This document shows, one piece after another, positions 24,841 to 34,096 of a stretch of DNA of 64,000 nucleotides. Both the position numbers and the translations under genes were made by a program. Positions within the stretch are counted from its first letter, which is position 1; each line of letters starts with the position of its first letter. This DNA is from Haemophilus_D parainfluenzae_AD (GTDB lineage Bacteria; Pseudomonadota; Gammaproteobacteria; Enterobacterales; Pasteurellaceae). The stretch is taken from NCBI RefSeq assembly GCF_001679325.1, contig NZ_LZMX01000030.1, one strand, 5' to 3'. The notes beneath the pieces were generated by a model that was not told where the DNA came from, did no database searches, and was given only the letters and a program-made list of their open reading frames with translations.

Positions 24841-25539
24841 TTAAAACTTATCTTTAGCTAAACGCCATTGTGTAAATTCATCTAAATTTTTTGCTTGTAA
24901 AAACGGATTAATTTGTTTCTCTAATCCAATTGTTGTCGGCAAACTCGGCTTGCCCTCTGCTCGATAACGTTCCACTAAAACACGTTGATTTTTGACCGCA
25001 TTTTTATCCGCCAATACCGTTTCCGCAAAAGCTAAATTACCCAGCGTATATTCATGAGCAGGACAAACCACGGTTTCATTAGGTAATTGATTAAAACGCT
25101 GCATAGATTCAAACATTTGAGCAAAATTTCCCGTAAATACACGACCACAGCCTGCAGAAAATAATGCATCACCACAAAATAAATGCCCATCCACCAAATA
25201 GCTGATATGTCCTGCTGTATGACCACCACTTGGTAAAACCTCAATATGATAATGTGCCGTATCTATCACTCCACTATCTACGATATTTGCCCCTTTATTT
25301 GCACATTCCGTTGGACCGAAAACTGGCACATTGGGATAATATTGCTTAAATTCCGCGACACCTTGCACATGATCATCGTGATTATGGGTTAATAACACCG
25401 CTTCTACGTCTAACTTATGGGACTCTAAATACTGAACTAAAGGCTTTATTTCTGGGATATCGATCACAATTACAGGGAAATTTTCTCGTCTATAAAGCCA
25501 AATATAGTTATCATTGAGTGCAAGGATAGAAACTAACAT
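24841..25539 (-). CDS. gloB: Hydroxyacylglutathione hydrolase (glyoxalase II) GloB
   Basis: Hydrolyses S-lactoylglutathione to lactate and glutathione in methylglyoxal detoxification. Metallo-beta-lactamase fold with THNHDDH (51-57), a later GGHTAGH and the GDALFSAGCGR metal-binding segment, and CPAHEYT. At 232 aa it is slightly shorter than E. coli GloB (251 aa), with a reduced C-terminal substrate-binding domain. The divergent methyltransferase gene starts only 10 bases away, as for gloB-yafS in E. coli. Confidence 0.95.
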   Translation of the reverse strand: MLVSILALNDNYIWLYRRENFPVIVIDIPEIKPLVQYLESHKLDVEAVLLTHNHDDHVQGVAEFKQYYPNVPVFGPTECANKGANIVDSGVIDTAHYHIEVLPSGGHTAGHISYLVDGHLFCGDALFSAGCGRVFTGNFAQMFESMQRFNQLPNETVVCPAHEYTLGNLAFAETVLADKNAVKNQRVLVERYRAEGKPSLPTTIGLEKQINPFLQAKNLDEFTQWRLAKDKF

Positions 25540-25549
25540 AAATTACCTT

Positions 25550-26266
25550 ATGAAAATAGGATTAACATTGAATTGGAAAGCCAAATGGAACAAACCACTT
25601 CTTTCACCTGAAAGTTGGCAAGCATTACCGCAAGGTGAAGCCTATTGTAACGTATTAACACATTATTTTACCCAATGGACGCCAAAAATTTTAGGCTATC
25701 AAATTCTCAAAGTCGGTGCTTTAAGTGGTGAAATCGCCTTTGACTTGCCTTTACGTCATCAAATTGTATTAGCTGAAAAAACAACACATTTTCCTATCGT
25801 ACTTTTAAATGAAACTGATAGTTTAATTCAAGCCTCACCGTTAGCCTTGCCTTTTATTGAAAAAGAAATGGATGCCTGCTTGTTGGCGAATACCTTAAAT
25901 TTTGCGCAAGATCCTCACCAAATATTGCGTGAAGCACATCGCGTTTTAAAGGATGATGGCTGGATTTTCATCACGTTATTTAATCCGATGAGTCCATTAC
26001 TTTTCAAATCCAAATTAGGTGACTTTAAATTCCGACAATATGCTACTTGGCGAGTCATTGACTGGTTATCGTTATTAAATTTTGATGTAATTGCCGAAGA
26101 AAGACTATCTATAAAACAAGAAAAGACCACGCTCTGCTCTCCTCTCACGGTCATCGTTGCTCAAAAACGAACCTATCCCTTAACACTGAATCCGGAGAAA
26201 GCGCGATCAAAAATGCCGGCATTTTTAGAGCCGGCAGGTGCATTTAAAGAAATAAGAACAGAATAA
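25550..26266 (+). CDS. SAM-dependent methyltransferase-like protein (YafS family)
   Basis: Likely class I methyltransferase-fold protein: DACLLANTLNFAQDPHQILREAHRVLKDDGWIFITLFNP is the typical post-motif region, but the glycine-rich SAM loop is poorly conserved (LKVGALSGEIAF). The ATG at 25550 (MKIGLTLNWK, 239 aa) is chosen over a TTG at 25514 that would run into gloB. No Shine-Dalgarno is visible before it. Gene order next to gloB matches E. coli yafS. Substrate unknown. Its stop codon abuts that of the convergent DUF1508 gene. Confidence 0.8.
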   Translation: MKIGLTLNWKAKWNKPLLSPESWQALPQGEAYCNVLTHYFTQWTPKILGYQILKVGALSGEIAFDLPLRHQIVLAEKTTHFPIVLLNETDSLIQASPLALPFIEKEMDACLLANTLNFAQDPHQILREAHRVLKDDGWIFITLFNPMSPLLFKSKLGDFKFRQYATWRVIDWLSLLNFDVIAEERLSIKQEKTTLCSPLTVIVAQKRTYPLTLNPEKARSKMPAFLEPAGAFKEIRTE

Positions 26267-26275
26267 TTATTCTGT
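26258..26275. other. Perfect 18-bp palindrome containing both convergent stop codons
   Basis: ACAGAATAATTATTCTGT; its central TAATTA supplies the plus-strand stop TAA (26264-26266) and the minus-strand stop (26267-26269). There is no spacer between the two genes. Confidence 0.85.
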
Positions 26276-26605
26276 GACTTCTTTGATTACTGCAGAAGAT
26301 GCGTTATTGATAACTGACTCAACGCCTTTTTCTGCTGCCGCTTGAGAAGAATAATATTGGCTACGGCCAATTTCTTGGTGGTTAGCTGCTTTTAATACGA
26401 AATAAGGTTTGTCATTTTTTGCTACGCGATATTCAAAGTTTTTCGCATCCACACCATTTTTTTGTACTGATGCAATCCCGTTTTCAGCTGATGCTTTTGT
26501 TTTATAAAGTTCGCTAGTTAAAATCACTTGTCCATTTGCTGCTTTTAAGTTGAACATAAATTGTCCATCTTTAGCCACTTTTAATTCATAAAATCCTTGA
26601 GCCAT
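26267..26605 (-). CDS. DUF1508 (YegP-type) small protein, two tandem domains
   Basis: Function unknown. Two copies of the DUF1508 unit: FYELKVAKDGQFMFNLKAANG...SELYKTKASAENGIASV (about 4-54) and FEYRVAKNDKPYFVLKAANH...SQYYSSQAAAEKGVESV (about 55-105). The ATG at 26605 (112 aa) is chosen for GGGAG six bases upstream, rather than a start four residues earlier. There is no signal peptide, so it is cytoplasmic. E. coli YegP has the same tandem architecture. Confidence 0.88.
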   Translation of the reverse strand: MAQGFYELKVAKDGQFMFNLKAANGQVILTSELYKTKASAENGIASVQKNGVDAKNFEYRVAKNDKPYFVLKAANHQEIGRSQYYSSQAAAEKGVESVINNASSAVIKEVTE

Positions 26606-26784
26606 GATATCTCCCAATTGGTTGATTTGTTTATAATTTTACCCACGTAGAAAATGCCTTTCAACGCCAAGCTAATTTACCCTTAAAAATCAAGGAAAAC
26701 AAGAGCAGAAGTGCATAAATTTTATACTTGATTAGCTCACTAAACTCCCCTATGATGCTGGAACGTTTTATAACAGGAACAATT

Positions 26785-28548
26785 ATGACAGAACAAACCT
26801 TTATTCCCGGCAAAGATGCCGCACTTGAAGACAGTATTTCAAAATTTCAACAAAAATTGACCGCACTTGGCTTCAATATTGAAGAAGCCTCTTGGCTTAA
26901 TCCTGTGCCAAATGTATGGTCGGTACACATTCGTGATAAAGATTGCCCACAATGTTTTTCTAATGGCAAAGGTGCCAGCCAAAAAGCCGCATTAGCATCT
27001 GCATTAGGTGAATATTTCGAACGTCTTTCCACCAACTATTTCTTTGCGGATTTCTATTTGGGACAAGAAATTGCTAACGGTGATTTCGTTCATTACCCCA
27101 CTGAAAAATGGTTTCCAATTGAAGACGATTCTCTTTTACCACAAGGGATTTTAGACAATTATTTATGGGATTATTTCGATCCTAACCAAGAACTAACGCC
27201 TGAATTACTCGTGGATCTGCAATCTGGTAATTACGATCGTGGTATTGTCGCCATTCCTTATGTGCGCCAATCCGATCAACAAACCGTCTATATTCCACAA
27301 AGTATCATTGCGAATTTGTATGTTTCTAACGGGATGTCCGCTGGTAACACACAAAATGAAGCACGAGTGCAAGGGCTTTCAGAAGTTTTTGAGCGTTATG
27401 TAAAAAATCGCATTATTGCAGAAGCAATCAGTCTTCCTGAAATTCCAAAATCCGTCATGGATCGTTACCCATCCATTCAAGCCTCTATTGCCAAATTAGA
27501 GGAAGAAGGCTTCCCTATTTATGCCTTTGATGCCTCATTAGGTGGTAAATACCCTGTGATTTGCGTGGTATTGCTCAACCCAAATAACGGCACGTGCTTT
27601 GCCTCTTTTGGTGCACATCCAAACTTTCAAGTGGCACTAGAGCGTACCGTAACGGAGCTTTTACAAGGCCGCAGTTTAAAAGATCTCGATGTATTCTCGC
27701 CTCCATCATTCAATAACGATGATGTAGCTGAACACGCTAACCTTGAAACTCACTTCATTGATTCTAGTGGTTTGATTTCTTGGGATTTATTTAAAAATAC
27801 GCCAGATTATGAGTTTGTAGATTGGGATTTTTCAGGTTCAACCCAAGAAGAATATGAAAACTTGATGGCAATCTTTAACGCGGAAGAAAAAGAAGTCTAT
27901 ATCATGGATTACAACCATTTAGACGTTCACGCTTGCCGCATTATTGTGCCTGGCATGTCTGATATCTACCCTGCTGATGATCTCATTTATGCCAATAACA
28001 ACATGGGTATGGACTGGCGCGAGATCTTATTAGATTTGCCACACCATCATCATGATGCTGAAACTTACGAAGAATTATTAGCAGAATTAGATGAGCAAGA
28101 TATTGACGATGCCACACGTGTTCGAGAATTTATCGGTATCGTGGCGCCAAAAGCAAGCGGTTGGACCACATTACGTGTTGGTGAACTTAAATCCATGCTC
28201 TACTTAGCATTAGGTGAATTAGAATTAGCCTTAGATTGGGCTAACTGGACGATGAATATGAACAGCTCCGTGTTTACACCAGAGCGTGCAAATTACTATC
28301 GTGCTTTAATCAGTATCATTGAATTGCATTTAGACAATACTCGCGATCCACAACAATATCGTACTGTATTTGAAAGAATGTATGGCAAAGAAGCCGTTCA
28401 ACAAGCTTGGGCTGCAGTGGCAGAAAAAGGTAACCCGTTCTATAACTTGCCAGCCAGCGATGAAACGCTTGAAAACTTCAAAGAACACCAAGCTTTACTT
28501 GGTGCTTATGCGAAATTACAAAAAGCCAAACGAGAAAATTGGAAATAG
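26785..28548 (+). CDS. ycaO: YcaO (ribosomal protein S12 methylthiotransferase accessory factor)
   Basis: ATP-dependent YcaO-fold protein; in E. coli it aids RimO-dependent beta-methylthiolation of S12. The start MTEQTFIPGKDAALEDS matches the E. coli N-terminus, so the ATG at 26785 (587 aa) is used; an upstream in-frame start would add 19 unrelated residues. Conserved segments include GKGASQKAALASALGEYFERLSTNYF, SEVFERYVKNRII and a C-terminal helical region. AGGAA lies eight bases before the ATG. Monocistronic, closed by a hairpin. Confidence 0.95.
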   Translation: MTEQTFIPGKDAALEDSISKFQQKLTALGFNIEEASWLNPVPNVWSVHIRDKDCPQCFSNGKGASQKAALASALGEYFERLSTNYFFADFYLGQEIANGDFVHYPTEKWFPIEDDSLLPQGILDNYLWDYFDPNQELTPELLVDLQSGNYDRGIVAIPYVRQSDQQTVYIPQSIIANLYVSNGMSAGNTQNEARVQGLSEVFERYVKNRIIAEAISLPEIPKSVMDRYPSIQASIAKLEEEGFPIYAFDASLGGKYPVICVVLLNPNNGTCFASFGAHPNFQVALERTVTELLQGRSLKDLDVFSPPSFNNDDVAEHANLETHFIDSSGLISWDLFKNTPDYEFVDWDFSGSTQEEYENLMAIFNAEEKEVYIMDYNHLDVHACRIIVPGMSDIYPADDLIYANNNMGMDWREILLDLPHHHHDAETYEELLAELDEQDIDDATRVREFIGIVAPKASGWTTLRVGELKSMLYLALGELELALDWANWTMNMNSSVFTPERANYYRALISIIELHLDNTRDPQQYRTVFERMYGKEAVQQAWAAVAEKGNPFYNLPASDETLENFKEHQALLGAYAKLQKAKRENWK

Positions 28549-28566
28549 ACGATTTTTTCGCAATCA

Positions 28567-28598
28567 TAAGGCGGACTTCATGTCTGCCTTATTTATTT
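28567..28598 (+). terminator. Probable terminator after ycaO
   Basis: TAAGGCGGAC / GTCTGCCTTA stem with one G-U pair and a 5-base loop, followed by TTTATTT. Confidence 0.55.
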
Positions 28599-28701
28599 CC
28601 GCATTAAAAAACTGCTTTAAAATCAACAGCACTTTTCACACAAAAACGCTTAAATTTATGCTATAATCCGTCACAATTTTTTGATCAAAAAAGGAATAAA
28701 A

Positions 28702-31347
28702 ATGACGGATTCAATCCATTCCTCTATTACCCCAGTCAATATTGAAGAAGAACTAAAATCTTCTTACCTTGACTACGCCATGTCGGTGATTGTTGGGCGT
28801 GCTTTGCCCGATGTGCGTGACGGTTTAAAACCAGTACATCGACGTGTGCTTTTCTCCATGGATCAATCTGGCATCACTGCCAGCAAAAAATACGTAAAAT
28901 CTGCCCGTGTGGTAGGTGATGTAATCGGTAAATATCACCCGCATGGTGATTCTGCGGTGTATGACACCATTGTGCGTATGGCACAGCCGTTCTCATTGCG
29001 CTACATGTTGGTAGATGGGCAAGGTAACTTTGGTTCAATTGACGGTGATGCGCCAGCGGCAATGCGTTATACCGAAGTCCGTATGCAAAAAATTACCCAA
29101 GCGTTATTAACTGACTTGGATAAAGAAACCGTGAATTTCTCGCCAAACTATGATGGCGAATTAATGATTCCGGACGTATTACCAACCCGTATTCCTGCGC
29201 TTTTAGCAAACGGTTCTTCTGGTATTGCGGTGGGGATGGCAACCAACATTCCACCACACAACTTAAATGAAGTTTTAGATGGCTGCTTGGCTTATATTGA
29301 TAATGAAAACATCACCATTGATGAATTAATGCAATATATTCCTGGCCCAGATTTCCCAACAGCGGCATTGATTAATGGCCGTAAAGGGATTGAAGAAGCT
29401 TATCGCACGGGGCGCGGCAAAGTGTATGTTCGCGCTCGTGCTAGCGTGGAAACCACAGATAAAGGCAAAGAACAAATCATTGTGACTGAATTGCCTTATC
29501 AGGTGAACAAAGCCAAATTAGTGGAAAAAATTGCTGAGCTTATCAAAGATAAAAAAATCGAAGGTATCAGCAATATTATCGATCTTTCTAACAAAGAAGG
29601 GATCCGCATTGAAATTGACATCAAACGTGATGCCGTAGGCGAAGTCGTATTAAATCACCTCTATGCGCTTACCCAAATGCAGGTGACCTTCGGGATCAAC
29701 ATGGTGGCCTTAGATCACGGTCAACCACGTTTATTCAACTTAAAACAAATCATTGAAGCCTTTGTGATGCACCGTCGCGAAGTGGTGATTCGCCGTTCTT
29801 TATTTGAATTGCGTAAAGCCCGCGAGCGTACCCATATTTTAGAAGGTTTAGCGGTTGCAACCTCAAATATCGATGAAATCATCGACATCATCCGTCAATC
29901 GAAAGAGCGTAAAGAAGCGGCTGAAAAGTTAATTTCTCGCCCTTGGAAACTCAACAGTGAGATCTTAGGCTTACTTGATGCAGCGGCACGCCCAGCTGAA
30001 TTAGCCGCTGAATTTGGTATTCAAGGTTCTGATTACTATCTTTCTCCAGAACAAGTTGATGCAATCTTAGAACTTCGCTTACATCGTTTAACCGGTCTTG
30101 CTACCGAAGAAGTGATCAATGAATACAAAGAGTTATTGGTTAAAATTGCAGAACTTCTCCACATCATCAATAGCCCTGAACGCTTGATGGAAGTGATTCG
30201 TGAAGAACTTGAACAAGTACGTGCACAATTCGCAGACGAACGTCGTACCGAAATTACTGCAGCTTCTGGTGACATTGATTTAGAAGATCTAATCGCTCAA
30301 GAAGATGTGGTTGTGACCCTTTCTCACGAAGGTTATGTAAAATATCAACCACTTACTGACTACGAAGCACAACGTCGTGGTGGTAAAGGTAAATCTGCAA
30401 CGAAGATGAAAGATGAAGACTTCATCGAAAAACTCTTAGTAGCGAATACTCACGATACGATTCTCTGCTTCTCGAGCCGTGGTCGCTTATATTGGTTGAA
30501 AGTCTATCAATTACCACAAGCCAGCCGTGGTGCGCGTGGTCGTCCAATTGTCAATATTCTACCGTTACAAGAAAATGAGCGTATTACCGCAATCTTGCCA
30601 ATCTCTGCTTATGAAGAAGATAAATTCGTCATCATGGCAACGGCCGGCGGTATTGTGAAGAAAATTGCACTAACCGAATTCAGCCGTCCACGTTCAAGCG
30701 GTATCATCGCCTTAAACTTACGTGATGAAGATGAATTAATTGGTGTAGATATCACTGATGGTTCTAACGAAATCATGTTGTTCTCTTCGCAAGGTCGCGT
30801 AGTACGTTTCGCTGAAAGCGCAGTACGTGCAATGGGTCGTTTAGCAACAGGTGTACGCGGTATTAAGCTTGCCCTTACTAACGACATCGCTGACGATGAA
30901 AGTGCGGTCGAAATTGAAGACGTTTCTGACGATAATGCAGAAGAAACTCTCGATCTCAACATCGATAAAGTCGTTTCCTTAGTTGTACCGAAAAATGATG
31001 GTGCAATTCTTACTGCGACGCAAAACGGTTATGGAAAACGTACCCAACTAAGCGAATACCCAACCAAATCGCGTAATACCAAAGGGGTGATTTCGATTAA
31101 AGTGAGCGAACGTAACGGTAAAGTCGTTGCGGCGACACAAGTAGAAGAAACCGACCAAATTATGCTTATCACTGATGCAGGTACCTTAGTGCGTACTCGT
31201 GTAAGTGAAGTAAGTATCGTTGGCCGTAACACCCAAGGGGTTCGTTTAATTCGTACCGCAGAAGATGAACACGTAGTCAGTCTTGAACGTGTTTGTGATG
31301 TGGATGATGAAGACGAAGGCACTGAAGATGTGACTTCTGAAGAATAA
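28702..31347 (+). CDS. gyrA: DNA gyrase subunit A
   Basis: DNA breakage-reunion subunit of gyrase. The catalytic tyrosine is Tyr123 (AAMRYTE). The quinolone-resistance-determining region reads HPHGDSAVYD with wild-type Ser84 and Asp88. The C-terminal half carries the six-bladed DNA-wrapping domain including the GyrA box QRRGGKG. The ATG at 28702 (MTDSIHSS, 881 aa) follows AAGGA; a start seven residues upstream overlaps that site. The C-terminus is acidic (DEDEGTEDVTSEE). A terminator follows. Confidence 0.98.
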   Translation: MTDSIHSSITPVNIEEELKSSYLDYAMSVIVGRALPDVRDGLKPVHRRVLFSMDQSGITASKKYVKSARVVGDVIGKYHPHGDSAVYDTIVRMAQPFSLRYMLVDGQGNFGSIDGDAPAAMRYTEVRMQKITQALLTDLDKETVNFSPNYDGELMIPDVLPTRIPALLANGSSGIAVGMATNIPPHNLNEVLDGCLAYIDNENITIDELMQYIPGPDFPTAALINGRKGIEEAYRTGRGKVYVRARASVETTDKGKEQIIVTELPYQVNKAKLVEKIAELIKDKKIEGISNIIDLSNKEGIRIEIDIKRDAVGEVVLNHLYALTQMQVTFGINMVALDHGQPRLFNLKQIIEAFVMHRREVVIRRSLFELRKARERTHILEGLAVATSNIDEIIDIIRQSKERKEAAEKLISRPWKLNSEILGLLDAAARPAELAAEFGIQGSDYYLSPEQVDAILELRLHRLTGLATEEVINEYKELLVKIAELLHIINSPERLMEVIREELEQVRAQFADERRTEITAASGDIDLEDLIAQEDVVVTLSHEGYVKYQPLTDYEAQRRGGKGKSATKMKDEDFIEKLLVANTHDTILCFSSRGRLYWLKVYQLPQASRGARGRPIVNILPLQENERITAILPISAYEEDKFVIMATAGGIVKKIALTEFSRPRSSGIIALNLRDEDELIGVDITDGSNEIMLFSSQGRVVRFAESAVRAMGRLATGVRGIKLALTNDIADDESAVEIEDVSDDNAEETLDLNIDKVVSLVVPKNDGAILTATQNGYGKRTQLSEYPTKSRNTKGVISIKVSERNGKVVAATQVEETDQIMLITDAGTLVRTRVSEVSIVGRNTQGVRLIRTAEDEHVVSLERVCDVDDEDEGTEDVTSEE

Positions 31348-31364
31348 TTGATCTTCCATTAAAT

Positions 31365-31398
31365 AAAAGCCCCGCGTTTTGATATGCAGGGCTTTTTT
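31365..31398 (+). terminator. Rho-independent terminator after gyrA
   Basis: AAAAGCCC(C)GC pairs with GC(A)GGGCTTTT, then TTTTTTATT. Confidence 0.85.
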
Positions 31399-31445
31399 AT
31401 TAGCATCTAAAAATCTCTTTTAGGGATCTATTCTATTGATGAAAA

Positions 31446-32003
31446 CTACTCGCCTTCTTCTAATTCATCAGCCATTGCCGCAAGAATTTCACGGGTTAAA
31501 TACGCTAATGAACGATAGAAAGGAAGTGTGGCATAAGTTTCTACTTGGGTTAAGAATTTCGCTGCACAAGGCAACAGGAAATCACCGAATAAATCCTGTT
31601 GAGCGGATAGTGATTCTGTGTTGTCTTCTAACCAAGAAGCTGTAAGCAATAACAAGGCGAAATGATCCACATTCTCTGCCTCTGGCACGTTACGAGCATG
31701 ACGGAAATCCACAAAACGTTGCACATCTATATCATAACTTGAAATAGCTGTCGGCACGTTACCGTTTGGACCAAACAATTTTTGATATTCTTGATCAAGT
31801 AACGTTAAATCAATTTTCATCTGTAAATTATCAATGGCCACTTCGCTTTCTTTATCCGTAGAAAGTGCCCACACTTGACTTAAACCTTGTTGCTGCAGCC
31901 AATCAAATACCCCACTTAAAATTGGATCCGTAGGGCTGCGATAAAATAAATTGCCGAATAAGCGGCTAATTAAAGAGAAATTATTGACTTGAGTTTCTGA
32001 CAT
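31446..32003 (-). CDS. TorD/DmsD-family molybdoenzyme chaperone-like protein
   Basis: All-helical chaperone family that binds the Tat signal or apoform of DMSO/TMAO-reductase-type enzymes. Recognisable features: LISRLFGNLFYRSPTDPIL at the N-terminus, LDQEYQKLFGPNGNVPTAISSYDI (like the family E/Y-x-x-L-F-x-G-P segment), and FGDFLLPCAAKFLTQVE. The ATG at 32003 (185 aa) has AGGA upstream; an in-frame TTG at 32030 is less likely. No molybdoenzyme gene is adjacent. The gene follows a quinone-reductase gene by 23 bases, so they are probably co-transcribed. Confidence 0.8.
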   Translation of the reverse strand: MSETQVNNFSLISRLFGNLFYRSPTDPILSGVFDWLQQQGLSQVWALSTDKESEVAIDNLQMKIDLTLLDQEYQKLFGPNGNVPTAISSYDIDVQRFVDFRHARNVPEAENVDHFALLLLTASWLEDNTESLSAQQDLFGDFLLPCAAKFLTQVETYATLPFYRSLAYLTREILAAMADELEEGE

Positions 32004-32026
32004 CTGTTGCTTTCCTATAATTGTGC

Positions 32027-32632
32027 TCAAGATTGAGCTAAAAGTGCGGTCAATTTTGCTGCTGTTTTTTCAGCAGCTTCATCAAGCATCGCTTGGCGGG
32101 CTGCATCATCGATAATATGAATATCTCCGAATAAAGTGTAATCCACATTCTCGATACCACAATAATTAAATAACCCATTGATCAAACAATGATTAAGAGA
32201 TTTATCTACACCGTATTCTTGATATTGCGCCACGCTGCTACCAATGGTGATAAACTGCTGCATTACTTTGCCTTGAATTAGACCTTTGGATTCACCATTT
32301 TCTGTCTTATAAGCAAAACCATGGCTTAACACACGATCTAAATAGCCTTTTAAAATTGCAGGAAAGCCCATCCACCATAACGGATAAACCATCGTAATTA
32401 AATCAGCTTGGCGAATAAAATCATGCTCTTGCTGAATTTCCGCTGGAATTATACCCTTATTGGCCGATTGTAATTCTTCAAAGGAAATAATTGGATTAAA
32501 TTCCATGGTGTAAAGATCGCGCAAATGGGTTTCAACACCAAGCTGTTGGCTTGCTTTTACAACGCGATCCACGATGGCGCGACCAAAACTTTTTTGGCTA
32601 TTGGGATGCGCAAAAATAATCAAATGATTCAT
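32027..32632 (-). CDS. NAD(P)H dehydrogenase (quinone)-like flavodoxin-fold protein
   Basis: Flavodoxin-like oxidoreductase of the NQO1/KefF/YwrO family, probably reducing quinones or similar acceptors with FMN or FAD. Motifs: LIIFAHPNSQKSFG at the N-terminus and MVYPLWWMGFPAILKGYLDRVLSHGFAY, the family cofactor- and quinone-binding segment. Length 201 aa is typical. Its start overlaps the NfeD-like stop by four bases (ATGA), so translation is coupled. The exact substrate is unknown. Confidence 0.85.
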   Translation of the reverse strand: MNHLIIFAHPNSQKSFGRAIVDRVVKASQQLGVETHLRDLYTMEFNPIISFEELQSANKGIIPAEIQQEHDFIRQADLITMVYPLWWMGFPAILKGYLDRVLSHGFAYKTENGESKGLIQGKVMQQFITIGSSVAQYQEYGVDKSLNHCLINGLFNYCGIENVDYTLFGDIHIIDDAARQAMLDEAAEKTAAKLTALLAQS

Positions 32633-33084
32633 TCTTCTACCTTTTTAACTAACAGTGTAATGCCATCAACACGTTCTACCACCACAAGATCATTCACATT
32701 TAGGTGCTCGCCTTGAATTCTCCATGTAGTATCGCCAAAAGCACCACGACCAATCCCGTTAGAACCGATTTCTAATACCGTGCCTTTTTTACCTAACAGA
32801 GTATGATCCCGTTGGTTTAAGGTTGTACGTGATTGATCTTGATTATCTTTGCTATGCTGGTATTTCCACCAAAGCAACGAGAGAATAATCGCTAAAACCG
32901 CATAAAAAATGGCTAAGGCGGTTAAGGATAAAGTTGGTACCAACGCCATCACACCTGCCGTCACAATCGCAGCCAAGCCCCACCACAATAAAAACACACC
33001 AGGTACGAGAGTTTCAGCGATTAATAACACAAAACCTAATACCAACCAATGCCATACTGACCAAGTTGTTAACCAATCTGCCAT
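32629..33084 (-). CDS. NfeD-like membrane protein (YbbJ family)
   Basis: Small membrane protein with about three N-terminal hydrophobic segments (5-75) and a C-terminal OB-fold domain (LLGKKGTVLEIGSNGIGRGAFGDTTWRIQG...DLVVVERVDGITLLVKK). Such proteins partner SPFH/stomatin proteins, and here the qmcA gene lies just upstream, as for ybbJ-qmcA in E. coli. Length 151 aa matches YbbJ (152 aa). An uptake-signal hairpin separates it from qmcA. Confidence 0.88.
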   Translation of the reverse strand: MADWLTTWSVWHWLVLGFVLLIAETLVPGVFLLWWGLAAIVTAGVMALVPTLSLTALAIFYAVLAIILSLLWWKYQHSKDNQDQSRTTLNQRDHTLLGKKGTVLEIGSNGIGRGAFGDTTWRIQGEHLNVNDLVVVERVDGITLLVKKVEE

Positions 33085-33099
33085 ATCAACTCCTTGAGA

Positions 33100-33130
33100 G
33101 AAAAAGTGCGGTCATTTTTAACCGCACTTT
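33100..33130 (-). terminator. Paired uptake-signal terminator between qmcA and the NfeD-like gene
   Basis: AAAGTGCGGT (33103-33112) and ACCGCACTTT (33121-33130); on the minus strand the stem is followed by TTTTT. It would partly insulate two genes that otherwise look like an operon. Confidence 0.8.
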
Positions 33131-33136
33131 AAGAAA

Positions 33137-34051
33137 TTACGCTTTTTTGTCGCCTTTTAACAATTCAGCAATGCCCGCTACCGAACCAATTAAATTGCCT
33201 GCTTCAAGTGGCATCATGACTACTTTGCTGTTCGGTGAACCACCGATTTGTTTTAAGGCTTCTGTGTATTTTTGTGCAATGAAGTAATTGATCGCTTTGG
33301 TATCACCGCTAGCAATCGCTTCTGACACCATTTGGGTTGCTTTCGCTTCCGCTTCTGCTGCACGTTCACGCGCTTCTGCTTGTAAGAAGGCTTCTTGACG
33401 CTCCCCTTCTGCCTTCAGAATACGGGCTTGTTTTTCCCCTTCTGCACGTAGAATTTCCGCCTGACGAATACCTTCGGCTTCCAATACTTCCGCACGTTTA
33501 TTACGTTCTGCTTTCATTTGGGCATTCATGGAGTCAATCAATTCACGTGGTGGACGAACATCGCGAATTTCAATACGGGTGACTTTAATCCCCCAAGGAT
33601 TGGTCGCTTCATCCACAATTGCCAACAAGCGACCATTAATGGAATCACGTTGGGAAAGCATTTCATCCAATTCCATCGAACCTAAGACGGTACGAATGTT
33701 AGTCATGGTTAAATTGATAATCGCCTGTTCTAAATGATTCACTTCATAAGCTGCACTACGGGCATCAATAACCTGAACGAAACAGACCGCATCAATGGAT
33801 ACGTTGGCGTTATCCTTAGAAATAACTTCTTGTGACGGAATATCTAATACTTGTTCCATCATATTGATCTTACGGCCAACACGATCCACAAATGGCACAA
33901 CGAAGTTTAAGCCTGGCATTAAGGTGTGGGTATAACGCCCAAAACGCTCAATCGTCCAGTTATAACCTTGCGGTACAGTTTTGAGTGCTGAAAAAAGTAC
34001 GACCACGACTAATACAATAAAAACAACTGCGGCAATAGATAAGCCTTCCAT
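33137..34051 (-). CDS. qmcA: QmcA, SPFH/stomatin-like membrane protein
   Basis: Inner-membrane SPFH (prohibitin/stomatin) protein thought to form large oligomers in membrane microdomains. One N-terminal membrane segment (about 4-26), then the SPFH domain (TVPQGYNWTIERFGRYTHTLMPGLNFVVPFVDRV), and a long Ala/Glu/Arg coiled coil (about 170-240, EAEGIRQAEILRAEGEKQARIL). Length 304 aa matches E. coli QmcA (305 aa). Paired with the NfeD-like gene downstream. Confidence 0.93.
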   Translation of the reverse strand: MEGLSIAAVVFIVLVVVVLFSALKTVPQGYNWTIERFGRYTHTLMPGLNFVVPFVDRVGRKINMMEQVLDIPSQEVISKDNANVSIDAVCFVQVIDARSAAYEVNHLEQAIINLTMTNIRTVLGSMELDEMLSQRDSINGRLLAIVDEATNPWGIKVTRIEIRDVRPPRELIDSMNAQMKAERNKRAEVLEAEGIRQAEILRAEGEKQARILKAEGERQEAFLQAEARERAAEAEAKATQMVSEAIASGDTKAINYFIAQKYTEALKQIGGSPNSKVVMMPLEAGNLIGSVAGIAELLKGDKKA

Positions 34052-34096
34052 AGATCGCTCCTTAATGATGAGTAAATATACGAAAAGTCTATCAAA

